Shown in pieces: positions 35,284-45,329 of a DNA stretch of 64,000 nucleotides; the first letter of the stretch is position 1; each line of letters starts with the position of its first letter. Source of the stretch: an uncultured delta proteobacterium. GTDB lineage: Bacteria; Myxococcota_A; UBA9160; JAFDET01. The stretch is taken from NCBI GenBank assembly GCA_947259215.1, contig CAMYLJ010000004.1:62001-126000 (forward strand), written 5' to 3'. A program made the translations under genes and the position numbers. The notes under the pieces were generated by a model. It had not been told where the DNA came from. It did not search any database and saw only the letters and a list, made by a program, of their open reading frames with translations.

Positions 35284-36840
35284 GTGACGAGCCTGCGTCG
35301 CGCCGTGCTGGTCGTCGCCCTGGTCGTCCACCTGGTGGCTGTGGCACGCCTCGCTCGGCTGGAGGCCGGCGGCCCCCCCCACGTGGACCTGGAACTGGAG
35401 GGCGGCGTGCCGGCCAGCCTCTTCCTGCCCGGGACCGAGGGGGCGCGGATCACCCGCCTGGCGCCTCCGGCGCCCGGCGAGCGGCCGCCCGGTGTGGTGC
35501 TGATGCACGGCATCTGCTCCGACCGGGCCATGATCAGCACCCAGGCCCGGCGTCTCGCCGCGAGCGGCTACGCGGTGCTGACCCTCGACTTCCGCGGTCA
35601 TGGGGCCAACCGCAACCCGTTCGCGAGCGGCCGCACCGATCACCTGGCCGGCGACGTGGAGGCCGCGGTCGAGTACCTGCGCGGGTCGCCGTTCGTGGAC
35701 GGAACGCGGATCGCGTTGATGGGCCACTCCATGGGTGCGGGCGCGGCCCACGACTACGCCAGCCGCGACTCCGGCCTGGACGCCGTCGTGCTGGTGTCTG
35801 GAGGGCGAGTACCCCTCGGTCCCTACCCGCCGCCGAACGTGCTCTTCCTCGTCGGCGAGGACGATCCCGAGCGCATCCACACGTTCACGCGCGAGCGCGC
35901 CGCCGCCGCCGCCGGCGTGGACGCCGTGGATCCCGGCACGACCTACGGCGACGCAACGCGCGGGGACGCGGTGCGCTGGGTGGAGATCGCGGGTGCGGAC
36001 CACACCCGGGTGATCTGGTCCGACGAGACCACCCGCGAAGCCGTGGCCTGGCTCGACGCCGCCTTCGAGCGCACGCGCAGCGGACCCGTAGACCTGTCGG
36101 CGACGCGCCTGCGCGTGGCCGGGGTGGCCTTCCTGGCCTTCGTGGTGCTGCTGGCGGGCGTGGGCGACCTGGCCGGGCGGCTCGCCACGCCGCGCGCTGC
36201 GGGCAGCCCGTCCGGCGCCTGGCTCGGCCTGGCGCTGGTGGTGGCGGTGTCGTTCGCCGCCATGCCGCTCACCGTCGTGGGGGCGCCCGGCCGCTTCCTG
36301 CCCATGAGCGTGACCCCGCCCCTGGTCTGGCTGCTCACGGTCTCCGGTCTCGCCCTGTGCGTCTTGCTGGCGACTCGTGGCCAGCTCGGGAGGGCCACAT
36401 TCGACGGTGCGCGTCGCAGCTTCGTCGCGGCGGGTGCGGCCCTGCTCGCGACCTACGCGCTGCTGGCTCCGCTCGGGAGCGTGGTGCACGAGCTCTCGCC
36501 GACTCCGCAACGCCTGGCGCTGGCGGTCGCGGTGACCGTGCTGGTCTTTCCATTCTTCCTGGCCGTCGAGCTGCTGCTGCGTCGGGGGGAGACGCTGCCC
36601 GCGTCGCTCGCCGCCGGCGTGGGACGCACGCTGCTGGTGGCGACCTTCCTCGTCGGGGCGTTGCTCGGGATCCTGTCGCGCCTGCTGCTGCTGGTCGTGC
36701 CGGGGCTCTTCGTCCTCTTCGCCCTCGCCGAGGTGAGCAACGTGTCGCTCTACCGGCGCTCCCGCGACCGTGTGGCGATCGCGGCGCTCTCGGCCGCCTG
36801 GTTCGGCTGGATCACCGCCATGCTCTCGCCAGTCTTCTAG
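35284..36840 (+). CDS. Alpha/beta hydrolase fused to a membrane domain
   Basis: 518 residues. One N-terminal anchor is followed by an alpha/beta hydrolase domain (about 60-265) with VVLMHGICSDRAM, LDFRGHGANR, nucleophile elbow GHSMGAG and a likely catalytic His in GADHTRV. The C-terminal half (about 275-518) has six or seven membrane spans without recognised motifs. The hydrolase probably faces the periplasm. GTG is the start. The membrane half makes this unlike ordinary soluble esterases. Confidence 0.8.
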   Translation: MTSLRRAVLVVALVVHLVAVARLARLEAGGPPHVDLELEGGVPASLFLPGTEGARITRLAPPAPGERPPGVVLMHGICSDRAMISTQARRLAASGYAVLTLDFRGHGANRNPFASGRTDHLAGDVEAAVEYLRGSPFVDGTRIALMGHSMGAGAAHDYASRDSGLDAVVLVSGGRVPLGPYPPPNVLFLVGEDDPERIHTFTRERAAAAAGVDAVDPGTTYGDATRGDAVRWVEIAGADHTRVIWSDETTREAVAWLDAAFERTRSGPVDLSATRLRVAGVAFLAFVVLLAGVGDLAGRLATPRAAGSPSGAWLGLALVVAVSFAAMPLTVVGAPGRFLPMSVTPPLVWLLTVSGLALCVLLATRGQLGRATFDGARRSFVAAGAALLATYALLAPLGSVVHELSPTPQRLALAVAVTVLVFPFFLAVELLLRRGETLPASLAAGVGRTLLVATFLVGALLGILSRLLLLVVPGLFVLFALAEVSNVSLYRRSRDRVAIAALSAAWFGWITAMLSPVF

Positions 36841-36897
36841 GGGCGTCGGGGGCCGCGGGGCGGGGAGGCTCTCCGGCACGCTCCGCGTCGGGCGTTC

Positions 36898-37713
36898 CTA
36901 GCCGGCGCCCGGCGGCGCGACCTCGTCCAGGAAGTCGCGGATGCGCGCGAAGTAGGGGGGGCCGCCGACCTCGACGGTGTCGTTGTGGCCGGCGCCCGTC
37001 AGGGTCTCGAAGGTCTTGGGCTCCGGGGCGCGCTCGTAGAGGCGGCGGCCCAGGGGGTAGGGGACGATCTCGTCGCGGTCGCCGTGGAAGAAGAGCAGAG
37101 GGGCGCGCACGCGCGGGATCTTCGACGCGGAGTCGAAGCGGCGTCCCGCCAGCAGCGCCAGCGGGCCGAGGACGCCGCGCGCCACGTCGGCCGCCGAGGT
37201 GAAGGTGCTCTCGAGGATCACGCCCGCGAGCTCGCGGTCGGCCGCCAGGTCCACCGCCACGGCACCGCCGAGCGAGCGTCCGAAGAGCACGATGCGGCGC
37301 TCGGGGATGCCGCGCTCCTCCACCACGTGACGCAGGGCGCTGCGCGCGTCGGCGTACACGCCGCGCTCGCTGGGCCGGCCCGAGGAGAGCCCGTAGCCGC
37401 GGTAGTCCGTGAGCAGGACGTTCGTGCCGAGGCCGACCAGCATTGCCGCGTTGGGAAGCCGGTGGGACGCGTTGCCCGCGTTGCCGTGCAGGAACAGGAT
37501 CGCGCGGTCGGCCCCCGCAGCGGGCAGCCAGAAGGCGTGCACCCGCACGCCCGGCTCGGGCTCGAGCTGCACGTCCTCGCCCTCGAGGCCCACGTCGGCA
37601 GGGCGCAGCGCGGCGCCCGGCTCCGGGACGAAGATCGCGCGTTCGACGAGGGACATGGGCAGGAGGGCGAGGCCGGCGGCCGCGAGGGCTGCCAGGAGCA
37701 GGCCCCGCCTCAC
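36898..37713 (-). CDS. BEM46-like alpha/beta hydrolase
   Basis: 271 residues. An N-terminal hydrophobic segment is followed by LFLHGNAGNASHR (oxyanion region), LLTDYRGYGLSSG, the nucleophile elbow FGRSLGGA, FHGDRDEIVP with the acid, and GAGHNDTV with the His. This is the layout of the BEM46/ABHD13-type serine hydrolases. The GTG start overlaps the DUF59 gene stop (GTGA), making it the last gene of the SUF transcript, although a link to Fe-S assembly is not known. Confidence 0.88.
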   Translation of the reverse strand: MRRGLLLAALAAAGLALLPMSLVERAIFVPEPGAALRPADVGLEGEDVQLEPEPGVRVHAFWLPAAGADRAILFLHGNAGNASHRLPNAAMLVGLGTNVLLTDYRGYGLSSGRPSERGVYADARSALRHVVEERGIPERRIVLFGRSLGGAVAVDLAADRELAGVILESTFTSAADVARGVLGPLALLAGRRFDSASKIPRVRAPLLFFHGDRDEIVPYPLGRRLYERAPEPKTFETLTGAGHNDTVEVGGPPYFARIRDFLDEVAPPGAG

Positions 37714-38018
37714 ATGTTGAGCTCGAGGCGCGCTGCCTCGGACATCATCTCGGGGTTCCAGGGCGGGTCCCAGGTGACTTCGACCTTGGCGTCGCTCACC
37801 TCGGGCAGGGCGCGCACCTTGGCCTCCACCTCGGGCGGCAGGGACTCCGCCACCGGGCACATGGGCGACGTCAGGGTCATGGTTACGTCGACCCGGGCGC
37901 CCTCGCCGACGGCGACTTCGTAGATCAGCCCGAGTTCGTAGATGTCCACGGGGATCTCGGGGTCGTAGCAGGTCTTGAGGGTCTCGATGACCTTGTCGCG
38001 CAGGCTCTCGTCGTCCAT
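37710..38018 (-). CDS. SufT-like DUF59 (MIP18-family) protein
   Basis: 102 residues, one DUF59 domain: CYDPEIPVDIYELGLIYEV, TLTSPMCPVAESL with the conserved Cys, and WDPPWNPEMMSEAARLELNM at the C-terminus. SufT and PaaD-like relatives assist Fe-S cluster maturation or carriage. It lies 20 bases after sufU in the SUF operon, its usual setting in many bacteria. Confidence 0.92.
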   Translation of the reverse strand: MDDESLRDKVIETLKTCYDPEIPVDIYELGLIYEVAVGEGARVDVTMTLTSPMCPVAESLPPEVEAKVRALPEVSDAKVEVTWDPPWNPEMMSEAARLELNM

Positions 38019-38038
38019 CGTTCCGCCCTCCCGGTTGT

Positions 38039-38488
38039 CTACTCGGTGGTGACGGTGTCGCCGCCGGCCAGCGCCGAGCGCAGGGTGTGCCAGGCCAGGG
38101 TGGCGCACTTCACGCGCATCGGGAACTCGCGCACGCCCTCGAAGACCGCCAGCTTGCCGAGCTCCGAGGCGTGGGTCTCGACGCCGTGGGGCGCCGTCAC
38201 CAGCTCGTGGTAGCGGTCGAAGAGCTTGACGAACTCCTCCACGCTCATGCCCTTCACCCGCTCGGTCATCAGCGAGGCGGCGGCCGTCGAGATGGCGCAG
38301 CCCGAGCCCTCGAACCCCACGTCGCGGATGGTGCCGTCTTCGACCGTGGCGTACAGCGTCACCTGGTCGCCGCAGAGCGGGTTGTCGCCGCGAGCCTCGC
38401 AGGTCGAATCTACCGGACGTCGGGCGTTCCGCGGGTTGCGGTTGTGGTCCAGGATGGTGGTCTGGTAGAGCTCGCGCAGGTCGCTCAT
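38039..38488 (-). CDS. sufU: SufU Fe-S assembly scaffold/sulfur acceptor
   Basis: 149 residues. It is of SufU type (not IscU), with Cys39, Asp41, Cys64 and Cys128 matching the zinc and sulfur-acceptor residues of Bacillus SufU; the stretch PLCGDQV, GSGCAIS and VKCATLAWH are seen. It takes persulfide sulfur from SufS. The ATG overlaps the sufS stop (ATGA). Confidence 0.96.
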   Translation of the reverse strand: MSDLRELYQTTILDHNRNPRNARRPVDSTCEARGDNPLCGDQVTLYATVEDGTIRDVGFEGSGCAISTAAASLMTERVKGMSVEEFVKLFDRYHELVTAPHGVETHASELGKLAVFEGVREFPMRVKCATLAWHTLRSALAGGDTVTTE

Positions 38489-39708
38489 GCGCCGAAGATC
38501 TCCCGGGCCGCGTGCAGGCCGGCCACCAGCGCGTCCACGTCCTCGCGGGTGTTGTAGAGGGCGAAGGAGGCCCGGACGGTGGCCGGGACCCCGTAGCGCT
38601 CCATCAGCGGCTGGGCGCAGTGGTGGCCGGCGCGCACCGCCACCCCCTCGCGGTCGAGGATGGTGCCGAGGTCGTGGGCGTGGATTCCGTCCATCACGAA
38701 GGAGAGCACGCTGGCGCGGTCCGCCGGCTCGCCGATCAGGCGCAGGCCCGGGATGGCGCGCAGCGCCGGCTCCGCGTACTCGACCAGCGCGCGCTCGTGG
38801 CGCTCCACGGCGCCGGGTCCCGCCGCCTCCAGATACTCGAGGGCTGCGGCCAGGCCGACGGCGCCGCCGGTGTTGGGCGAGCCGGCCTCGAAGCGCTCGG
38901 GCACCCCGGCCCAGGTGGTCTTCTCGAAGCTCACGCTGGCGATCATCCCGCCGCCGCCCTGCCAGGGGCCCAGCTCCTCCAGGATCTCGCGCCGCGCCCA
39001 CAGCGCGCCGATGCCCGTGGGCGCGAAGACCTTGTGGCCGGAGAAGGCGTAGAAGTCGCAGCCCAGCTCGCGCACGTCCACCGGCATGTGCGGGACGCCC
39101 TGGGCGCCGTCCACCAGCACCAGCGCTCCCGCCGCGTGAGCGCGCTCGACGATCTCGCGCACCGGGTTCAGCGTTCCCAGCACGTTGGACACGTGCGTCA
39201 CCGCCACGAGCCGGGTGCCCGCGCCGAGGATCGCATCCAGCTCCTCCAGCAGCAGCTCGCCGCGGTCGTTCACGGGAACGACCCGCAGGCGCGCGCCGAC
39301 GGCGTCGCAGAGCAGCTGCCAGGGTACGATGTTCGAGTGGTGCTCCATCTCGGTGATCACCAGCTCGTCGCCGCTGGCGACGCGGCTCCGGCCCCAGGCG
39401 GCCGCCACCAGGTTGATGGCCTCCGTGGTGCCGCGCACGAAGACCACCTCGCGGGGATCCGTCGCTCCCAGGGAGCGCGCCACGGTGGCCCGGGCGCCCT
39501 CGTAGGCCTCGGTCGAGCGCGCGCCGAGCGCGTGCACGGCCCGGTGCACCGCCCCGTTGTCGCGCTCGTAGAAGCGCGCCAGCGCGTCGATCACCTGGCG
39601 CGGCTTCTGGGCGGTGGCGGCGTTGTCCAGGTACGCCAGCGGCTTTCCGTGCACCTCCTGGTGCAGGATCGGGAAGTCCTCGCGGATCTGGGCGACGTCG
39701 AAGCTCAT
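38485..39708 (-). CDS. sufS: Cysteine desulfurase SufS
   Basis: 407 residues, group II cysteine desulfurase. PLP-binding Lys226 lies in AFSGHKVFAPTG, EMEHHSNIVPWQ is conserved, and the catalytic Cys364 sits in RAGHHCAQPLM. It delivers sulfur from cysteine to SufU. It is coupled to sufD before it and to sufU after it by ATGA overlaps. Confidence 0.97.
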   Translation of the reverse strand: MSFDVAQIREDFPILHQEVHGKPLAYLDNAATAQKPRQVIDALARFYERDNGAVHRAVHALGARSTEAYEGARATVARSLGATDPREVVFVRGTTEAINLVAAAWGRSRVASGDELVITEMEHHSNIVPWQLLCDAVGARLRVVPVNDRGELLLEELDAILGAGTRLVAVTHVSNVLGTLNPVREIVERAHAAGALVLVDGAQGVPHMPVDVRELGCDFYAFSGHKVFAPTGIGALWARREILEELGPWQGGGGMIASVSFEKTTWAGVPERFEAGSPNTGGAVGLAAALEYLEAAGPGAVERHERALVEYAEPALRAIPGLRLIGEPADRASVLSFVMDGIHAHDLGTILDREGVAVRAGHHCAQPLMERYGVPATVRASFALYNTREDVDALVAGLHAAREIFGA

Positions 39709-40951
39709 TCCGACTCCAGGATCTCGAGCAGCTGGTCCTGCACCCGCTGGCGCAGGACGTCCGAGCGGATGGCATCGGTCACCTCCGACGCGAAGGCGCG
39801 GGTCAGGAGCGCGCGGGCCTGCTCCTCTTCGATGCCGCGGGAGCGCAGGTAGAAGAGCGCGTCCTCGTCGAGCTGTCCGATGGTCGACCCGTGGCTGCAC
39901 TTCACGTCGTCGGCGTGGATCTCGAGCTGGGGCTTGGTGTCGATCTCGGCGCCGGAGGAGAGCAGCAGGTTCTTGCTCGACTGGCGGGCGTCCGTCTTCT
40001 GGGCGTCGGGGCGCACGATCACGCGCCCGTGGAAGATGCCCCGGGAGCGGCCGCCCAGGATCCCCTTGTAGAGCTCCTGACTCGTGGTGTGGGGGACGGC
40101 GTGGTCGAGGGTGGTGTGGTTGTCCACCAGCCGGCGACCCGTGCCGAGGAAGAGCCCGTAGAGGTCGGCGTGGGCACCCTCGCCGACGAGGGTGGCCTCC
40201 ACGTCGTTGCGGGCCAGGGTCGCGCCGAGGGAGATCGAGTGGGCCGCCAGCCGGCTGTCGCGCTCCTGTCGCACGTGCAGCGACGAAACGTGGTAGCCGC
40301 GGGCCGATTCCCGTTGGAAGCGCACGTGCTCCAGGTCCGCGTTCGGCTCCAGGAAGATCTCCGTCACCGCGTTGGTGAAGAACTCCCCCTCTCCGAAGGT
40401 CACGTAGTCCTCGATGAGGGTGGCGCGGCTCCCGCTCTCCGCCACCACCAGCACGCGCGGGTGGGAATCCGTCGGGGCGGCGCCGGGCTTCGACAGGAAG
40501 ACCAGGTGGATCGGCTGCTCGATCTCGACGCCCGCCGGGATGCGCACGACGGCGCCGTCCTCGAAGCAGGCGAGGTTCTGGGCCGCGAAGGCGCGACGCT
40601 TGCTGTCGGCCAGGCCGCCCAGGCGCCCGCGCAGCCCTTCCGGGTCGTCGCGCAGCGCGTCGCTCAGGGTCGTCACCTCCACGCCGCCGGCGAGCGCCCG
40701 CGGCGAGGAGAGGTCACCGGCGAAGTGGCCGTTCACGAACACGAAGAGCGAGCAGGCGAAGACCGGGAAGGTGAGGTGCTCCAGATCCGCGGGGGTCACG
40801 TCGTCGTGACGCCCTTCGCCGGATACCCAGTCCGTCTTCGCGAGCGCCCCGACGTTGGTGTAGCGCCAGTCCTCCAGGCGCGTGGTCGGGTAGCCCAGCT
40901 CCTCGAAGCGGGCGGCCGCCTCCCGGCGCAGCTCCTGCAGCCAGGCAGCGC

Positions 40952-40955
<4 letters not shown>
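39705..40955 (-). CDS. sufD: Fe-S assembly protein SufD
   Basis: 416 residues. The SufB/D beta-helix core is visible from about residue 130 to 380. The C-terminal block KCSHGSTIGQLDEDALFYLRSRGI with the conserved His is diagnostic, as are the NHTTLDHAVPHTTSQELYKGI and VRPDAQKTDARQSSKNLLLS stretches. It forms the SufBC2D scaffold. It is coupled to sufC and sufS by four-base overlaps. Confidence 0.96.
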
Positions 40956-41701
<746 letters not shown>

Positions 41702-41722
41702 CGATCGTCCCTTTCGGAATTC

Positions 41723-43174
41723 CTAGCCGACGGCGCCTTCGAGGCTCACACCCAGGAGCTTCTGGGCCTCGACGGCGAACTCCATGGGCAGCTCGCGCAG
41801 GACCTCCTTGCAGAAGCCGTTCACGATCATGGAGACGGCGTCCTCTTCGGAGATGCCGCGCTGGCGGCAGTAGAAGAGCTGGTCCTCACCGATCTTCGAG
41901 GTGGTGGCCTCGTGCTCGACGGTGGCCGAGGAATTCTTCACCTCGAGGTACGGGAACGTGTGGGCGCCGCAGCGGTCGCCGAGCAGCAGAGAGTCGCACT
42001 GCGAATAGTTGCGCGCGCCCTCCGCCTTGGGCTGCACCCGCACCAGGCCGCGATAGGTGTTCTGTCCGAACCCCGCGGAGATGCCCTTGGAGAGGATGGT
42101 GCTCTTCGTGTTCTTGCCCAGGTGGATCATCTTGGTGCCGGTGTCCGCCTGCTGGTGGTTGGCGGTGAGCGCCACCGAGTAGAACTCGCCCACCGAGTCG
42201 TCGCCCTGGAGGATGCAGCTCGGGTACTTCCAGGTGATGGCCGAGCCGGTCTCCACCTGGGTCCAGGAGATCTTGGAGCGCTTGCCCCGGCAGGCGCCGC
42301 GCTTGGTCACGAAGTTGTAGATCCCGCCCTTGCCGTCCTTGTCGCCGGGGTACCAGTTCTGGACGGTGGAGTACTTGATCTCGGCGTCGTCGAGGGCCAC
42401 CAGCTCGACCACCGCGGCGTGGAGCTGGTTCTCGTCACGCATGGGAGCCGTGCAGCCCTCCAGGTAGGACACGTAGGCGCCCTCGTCCGCCACCAGCAGG
42501 GTGCGCTCGAACTGGCCCGTGTTGGCCGCGTTGATGCGGAAGTAGGTGGAGAGCTCCATGGGGCAGCGCACGCCCTTCGGGATGTAGGCGAAGGACCCGT
42601 CGCTGAAGACCGCGGAGTTCAGGCAGGCGAAGAAGTTGTCGCTGTAGGGAACCACCGAGCCCAGGTACTGGCGGATCAGGTCGGGCCAGCGCTGAACCGC
42701 ATCCGAGAAGGAGCAGAAGAGGATGCCCTGCTTCTCCAGCTCCGCCTTGAAGGTGGTGCCCACGGAGACGCTGTCGAAGACCGCGTCCACCGCCACGCCG
42801 GCCAGCCGCTTCTGCTCCTCCAGGGGGATCCCGAGCTTCTCGTAGGTGCTCAGCAGCTCGGGGTCCACGTCGTCGAGGCTCTCGACCAGCTGCTGCTTGG
42901 GCGCCGCCCAGTAGGAGATCGCCTGGTAGTCGATCTTCGGGTAGTGGACCATGGCCCAGGTCGGCTCGGTCTCCCTCTCCTCCAGCTCCAGGAAGCGGCG
43001 CAGGGCCTTGAGGCGCCACTCGAGCAGCCACTCGGGCTCGTCCTTCTGGGCGGAGATGAAGCGTACCGTGCTCTCGTCGAGTCCCGGCGGAAGCGTCTCC
43101 TGCTCGACGTCGGTGGTGAAGCCGTACTCGTACTCGCGCTCGGCCAGGCTCTCGGGGCTGTGGGACTCTGCCAT
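41723..43174 (-). CDS. sufB: Fe-S assembly protein SufB
   Basis: 483 residues, standard for SufB. Typical segments: [18 protein letters not shown], the [21 protein letters not shown] block, [25 protein letters not shown], and the C-terminal [21 protein letters not shown] with conserved His/Cys. It is the site of cluster assembly in the SufBC2D complex. It follows the Rrf2 regulator by ten bases. Confidence 0.97.
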   Translation of the reverse strand: MAESHSPESLAEREYEYGFTTDVEQETLPPGLDESTVRFISAQKDEPEWLLEWRLKALRRFLELEERETEPTWAMVHYPKIDYQAISYWAAPKQQLVESLDDVDPELLSTYEKLGIPLEEQKRLAGVAVDAVFDSVSVGTTFKAELEKQGILFCSFSDAVQRWPDLIRQYLGSVVPYSDNFFACLNSAVFSDGSFAYIPKGVRCPMELSTYFRINAANTGQFERTLLVADEGAYVSYLEGCTAPMRDENQLHAAVVELVALDDAEIKYSTVQNWYPGDKDGKGGIYNFVTKRGACRGKRSKISWTQVETGSAITWKYPSCILQGDDSVGEFYSVALTANHQQADTGTKMIHLGKNTKSTILSKGISAGFGQNTYRGLVRVQPKAEGARNYSQCDSLLLGDRCGAHTFPYLEVKNSSATVEHEATTSKIGEDQLFYCRQRGISEEDAVSMIVNGFCKEVLRELPMEFAVEAQKLLGVSLEGAVG

Positions 43175-43184
43175 GGGTCGCGTC

Positions 43185-43625
43185 CTATCGGATCCCGAGA
43201 TCCTCGAAGGGGATCCGGTCGGAGGGGTTGGCCAGGTCGGCCAGGGTCACGCGATCGAGCGTCTGCGCGATCGCGCGGTTGATCTTCTCCCAGGGCGAGC
43301 GCACGTCGCAGCTGGGCTCGTGTTCGCAGCGGCCCGGGGCCAGCCCGCACTCGGTGAGGGCCACGGGTCCCTCGAGCGCCGCGATGATCTTGGCCACCGA
43401 GATCTCCTGGGGAGGCCGGGCCAGGGCGTAGCCGCCGCGGGCGCCGCGGTGGGAGTCCAGCAGGCCCTCCCGGGCCAGGGTCTTCAAGACCTTGCCCACC
43501 ACCGGGAACGGCAGCCCGGTGTCGGCGGAGAGCTCCCGGGCGTTGTGGGTGGCGCCGGCGGGGTCCCGCGCCAGCCGGGCCATCAGCACGATGCCGTAGT
43601 CGGTAATCTTGGAGAGGCGCAGCAT
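43185..43625 (-). CDS. Rrf2-family Fe-S-type regulator of the SUF operon
   Basis: 146 residues. An N-terminal winged helix ([39 protein letters not shown]; wing [13 protein letters not shown]) is followed by three cysteines, Cys93, Cys100 and Cys106, spaced like the 2Fe-2S ligands of IscR. It probably senses Fe-S status and represses the operon it heads (it precedes sufB by ten bases). Candidate operator dyads overlap its promoter. Confidence 0.93.
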   Translation of the reverse strand: MLRLSKITDYGIVLMARLARDPAGATHNARELSADTGLPFPVVGKVLKTLAREGLLDSHRGARGGYALARPPQEISVAKIIAALEGPVALTECGLAPGRCEHEPSCDVRSPWEKINRAIAQTLDRVTLADLANPSDRIPFEDLGIR

Positions 43626-43677
43626 GCAGGACCTCGCAGGGCCCCAAGGATAGGAGACCGAACTGGTCCTGTAAATA

Positions 43678-43715
43678 CCGGACGGAAAAGGTCCGGATTA
43701 TAGAAAGATCTTTCT
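43678..43715 (-). promoter_or_regulatory. Candidate SUF promoter and Rrf2 operators
   Basis: On the minus strand a perfect TATAAT (43702-43697) lies 72 bases before the Rrf2 start. Directly upstream is a 14-base perfect palindrome AGAAAGATCTTTCT (43702-43715). Directly downstream is the inverted repeat CCGGAC-N7-GTCCGG (43678-43696). The -35 region is poor, as in many activated or Rrf2-controlled promoters. The two dyads flanking the -10 box are natural candidates for the regulator's binding site. Confidence 0.6.
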
Positions 43716-43720
43716 TTCCA

Positions 43721-45283
43721 CTAGCTTGCGATTCTAGCGGAGCCGTCTGCCGACATCTTCTCGATGGCCACGTCGAGGTTGCGGGCCAGGGTGTCCATGT
43801 ACTCGGAGAGCGCCTTGTGGGTCACCGCGAAGGAGCAGGCCTCCTTGAAGGCCCGGGGTCGGCGGGCCAGGGTCTCGAGCATCAGGCGCAGGGTGAAGCG
43901 TGCCCGGGCGGGCGACGCCCGGAACACGGTCTGCACCAGCACCCGCCACAAGAGGCGCAGGTCGCTGGCGGTGATGTCGCGGCCGCCGTTGGCCTGGTCG
44001 CCGCGATGGAGCAGGAACTCCATGGTGCGCCGGCGGTAGTTCCCGAAGTCGTACAGATCGCCGATCAGGTCCCGGTAGCCGCGGTAGAGATCGATGCGGC
44101 TCATGCTCTTCGGCACGATGTTCGAGAACACGAACTGGTCGCCGGTGCTCTCGGCCACGAGTCGCCCCTCGTTCTTGACGCGGTCGTAGAGCGGCGTCTT
44201 CGGCATGGCCTGGAGCATGCCCGTCATCGACACGGGAATGCGCGCCTCCTGGATGAAGCGCAGCTGCTCCTCGAAGATGCTGGGATCGTCGGCGTCGAAG
44301 CCCACGATCATGCCGGCCTGCACCTGCATCCCGTGGTCGTGGATCTTGCGGATGTCCGCGATCATGTCGCCGCGCGTGTTCTGGTGCTTCTGCGTCTCTT
44401 GGAGCGACTCCAGGCGCGGGCTCTCGATGCCGATGAAGATCGTCGTGAAGTTGGCGTCCTGCATCAGCTTCAGGAGTTCGTCGTCCTGCGCCACGTTCAG
44501 CGAGACTTCGGTCTGGAAGCTGATGGGGTGGCCGTGCTCGCGCCCCCAGACGCCGAGCTCGCGCAGGAGATCCTTGGCGACGTTCTTGTTGCCGATGAAG
44601 TTGTCATCCACCAGGAAGACCTGACGCGCGCCGAGGGCGTGGAGCGCCTTTACCTCCTCCATCACCTGGTCGACGCTCTTCACGCGCGGCCGACGGCCGT
44701 AGATCACGATGATGTCGCAGAACTCGCAGCGGAAGGGGCAGCCGCGCGCGAACTGGATCGTCATGGCGTGGTAGTCTTCCACCTTCATGAGGTCGAAGCG
44801 CGGCTTCGGCGAGAGCGTCATGTCCGGCTTCTCCGCCGGCCGGTACTCCGCCTTCCACTCGCCCTTTTCGAAGTCGCGCAGGAACTCGGGCCAGGTCTCC
44901 TCGGCCTCGTCCACGAAGAGCACGTCGCAGTGTCCGCGAAGCTCTTCCGGGCAGAGCGACGCGTAGGGCCCACCGACGATCACGAAGCGCCCGCGCCGGC
45001 GGAACTCGGCGATCATCTCGAGCATGCGCTCCTTGTGGATGATGTAGCCCGTGATGCCGACGATGTCGGCCTCCACGTCGTAGTCCACCTCTTCGACGTT
45101 CTCGTCGCAGAGGGTCACGTCGTGCCAGGGGGGCGTCAGGCCCGCAACGGTGGGCATCGAGAGGTTGGGGAAGACGCACTTCTTCTGGATCAGGGGCAGG
45201 ATGCGATCGTAGGTCCAGAAGCTCTCGGGATTGCGCGGCGTGACGAGGTGGATACGCATGCGACCGATTGTCGCATCACGCAT
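43721..45283 (-). CDS. B12-binding-type radical SAM protein (HpnP-related)
   Basis: 520 residues (512 if the second ATG, 45259, is used). An N-terminal Rossmann-like B12 domain (about 10-150; VIVGGPYASLCPEEL) lacks the usual DxHxxG lower-ligand motif. The radical SAM core has the cluster motif FARGCPFRCEFCDI (CX3CX2C) and VFLVDDNFIGNK, and IFIGIESPRLESLQETQK. The C-terminus fits the DUF4070 extension shared with the hopanoid C-2 methylase HpnP. It may methylate an unactivated carbon or act on a lipid. It lies 46 bases after the LuxC-like gene on the same strand, with an AT-rich patch between that could hold its own promoter. Confidence 0.8.
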   Translation of the reverse strand: MRDATIGRMRIHLVTPRNPESFWTYDRILPLIQKKCVFPNLSMPTVAGLTPPWHDVTLCDENVEEVDYDVEADIVGITGYIIHKERMLEMIAEFRRRGRFVIVGGPYASLCPEELRGHCDVLFVDEAEETWPEFLRDFEKGEWKAEYRPAEKPDMTLSPKPRFDLMKVEDYHAMTIQFARGCPFRCEFCDIIVIYGRRPRVKSVDQVMEEVKALHALGARQVFLVDDNFIGNKNVAKDLLRELGVWGREHGHPISFQTEVSLNVAQDDELLKLMQDANFTTIFIGIESPRLESLQETQKHQNTRGDMIADIRKIHDHGMQVQAGMIVGFDADDPSIFEEQLRFIQEARIPVSMTGMLQAMPKTPLYDRVKNEGRLVAESTGDQFVFSNIVPKSMSRIDLYRGYRDLIGDLYDFGNYRRRTMEFLLHRGDQANGGRDITASDLRLLWRVLVQTVFRASPARARFTLRLMLETLARRPRAFKEACSFAVTHKALSEYMDTLARNLDVAIEKMSADGSARIAS

Positions 45284-45329
45284 CCCCAGATCTGTGAAAA
45301 TTGCGTAAAGAGCCCTTCGGCGCGCTGCG

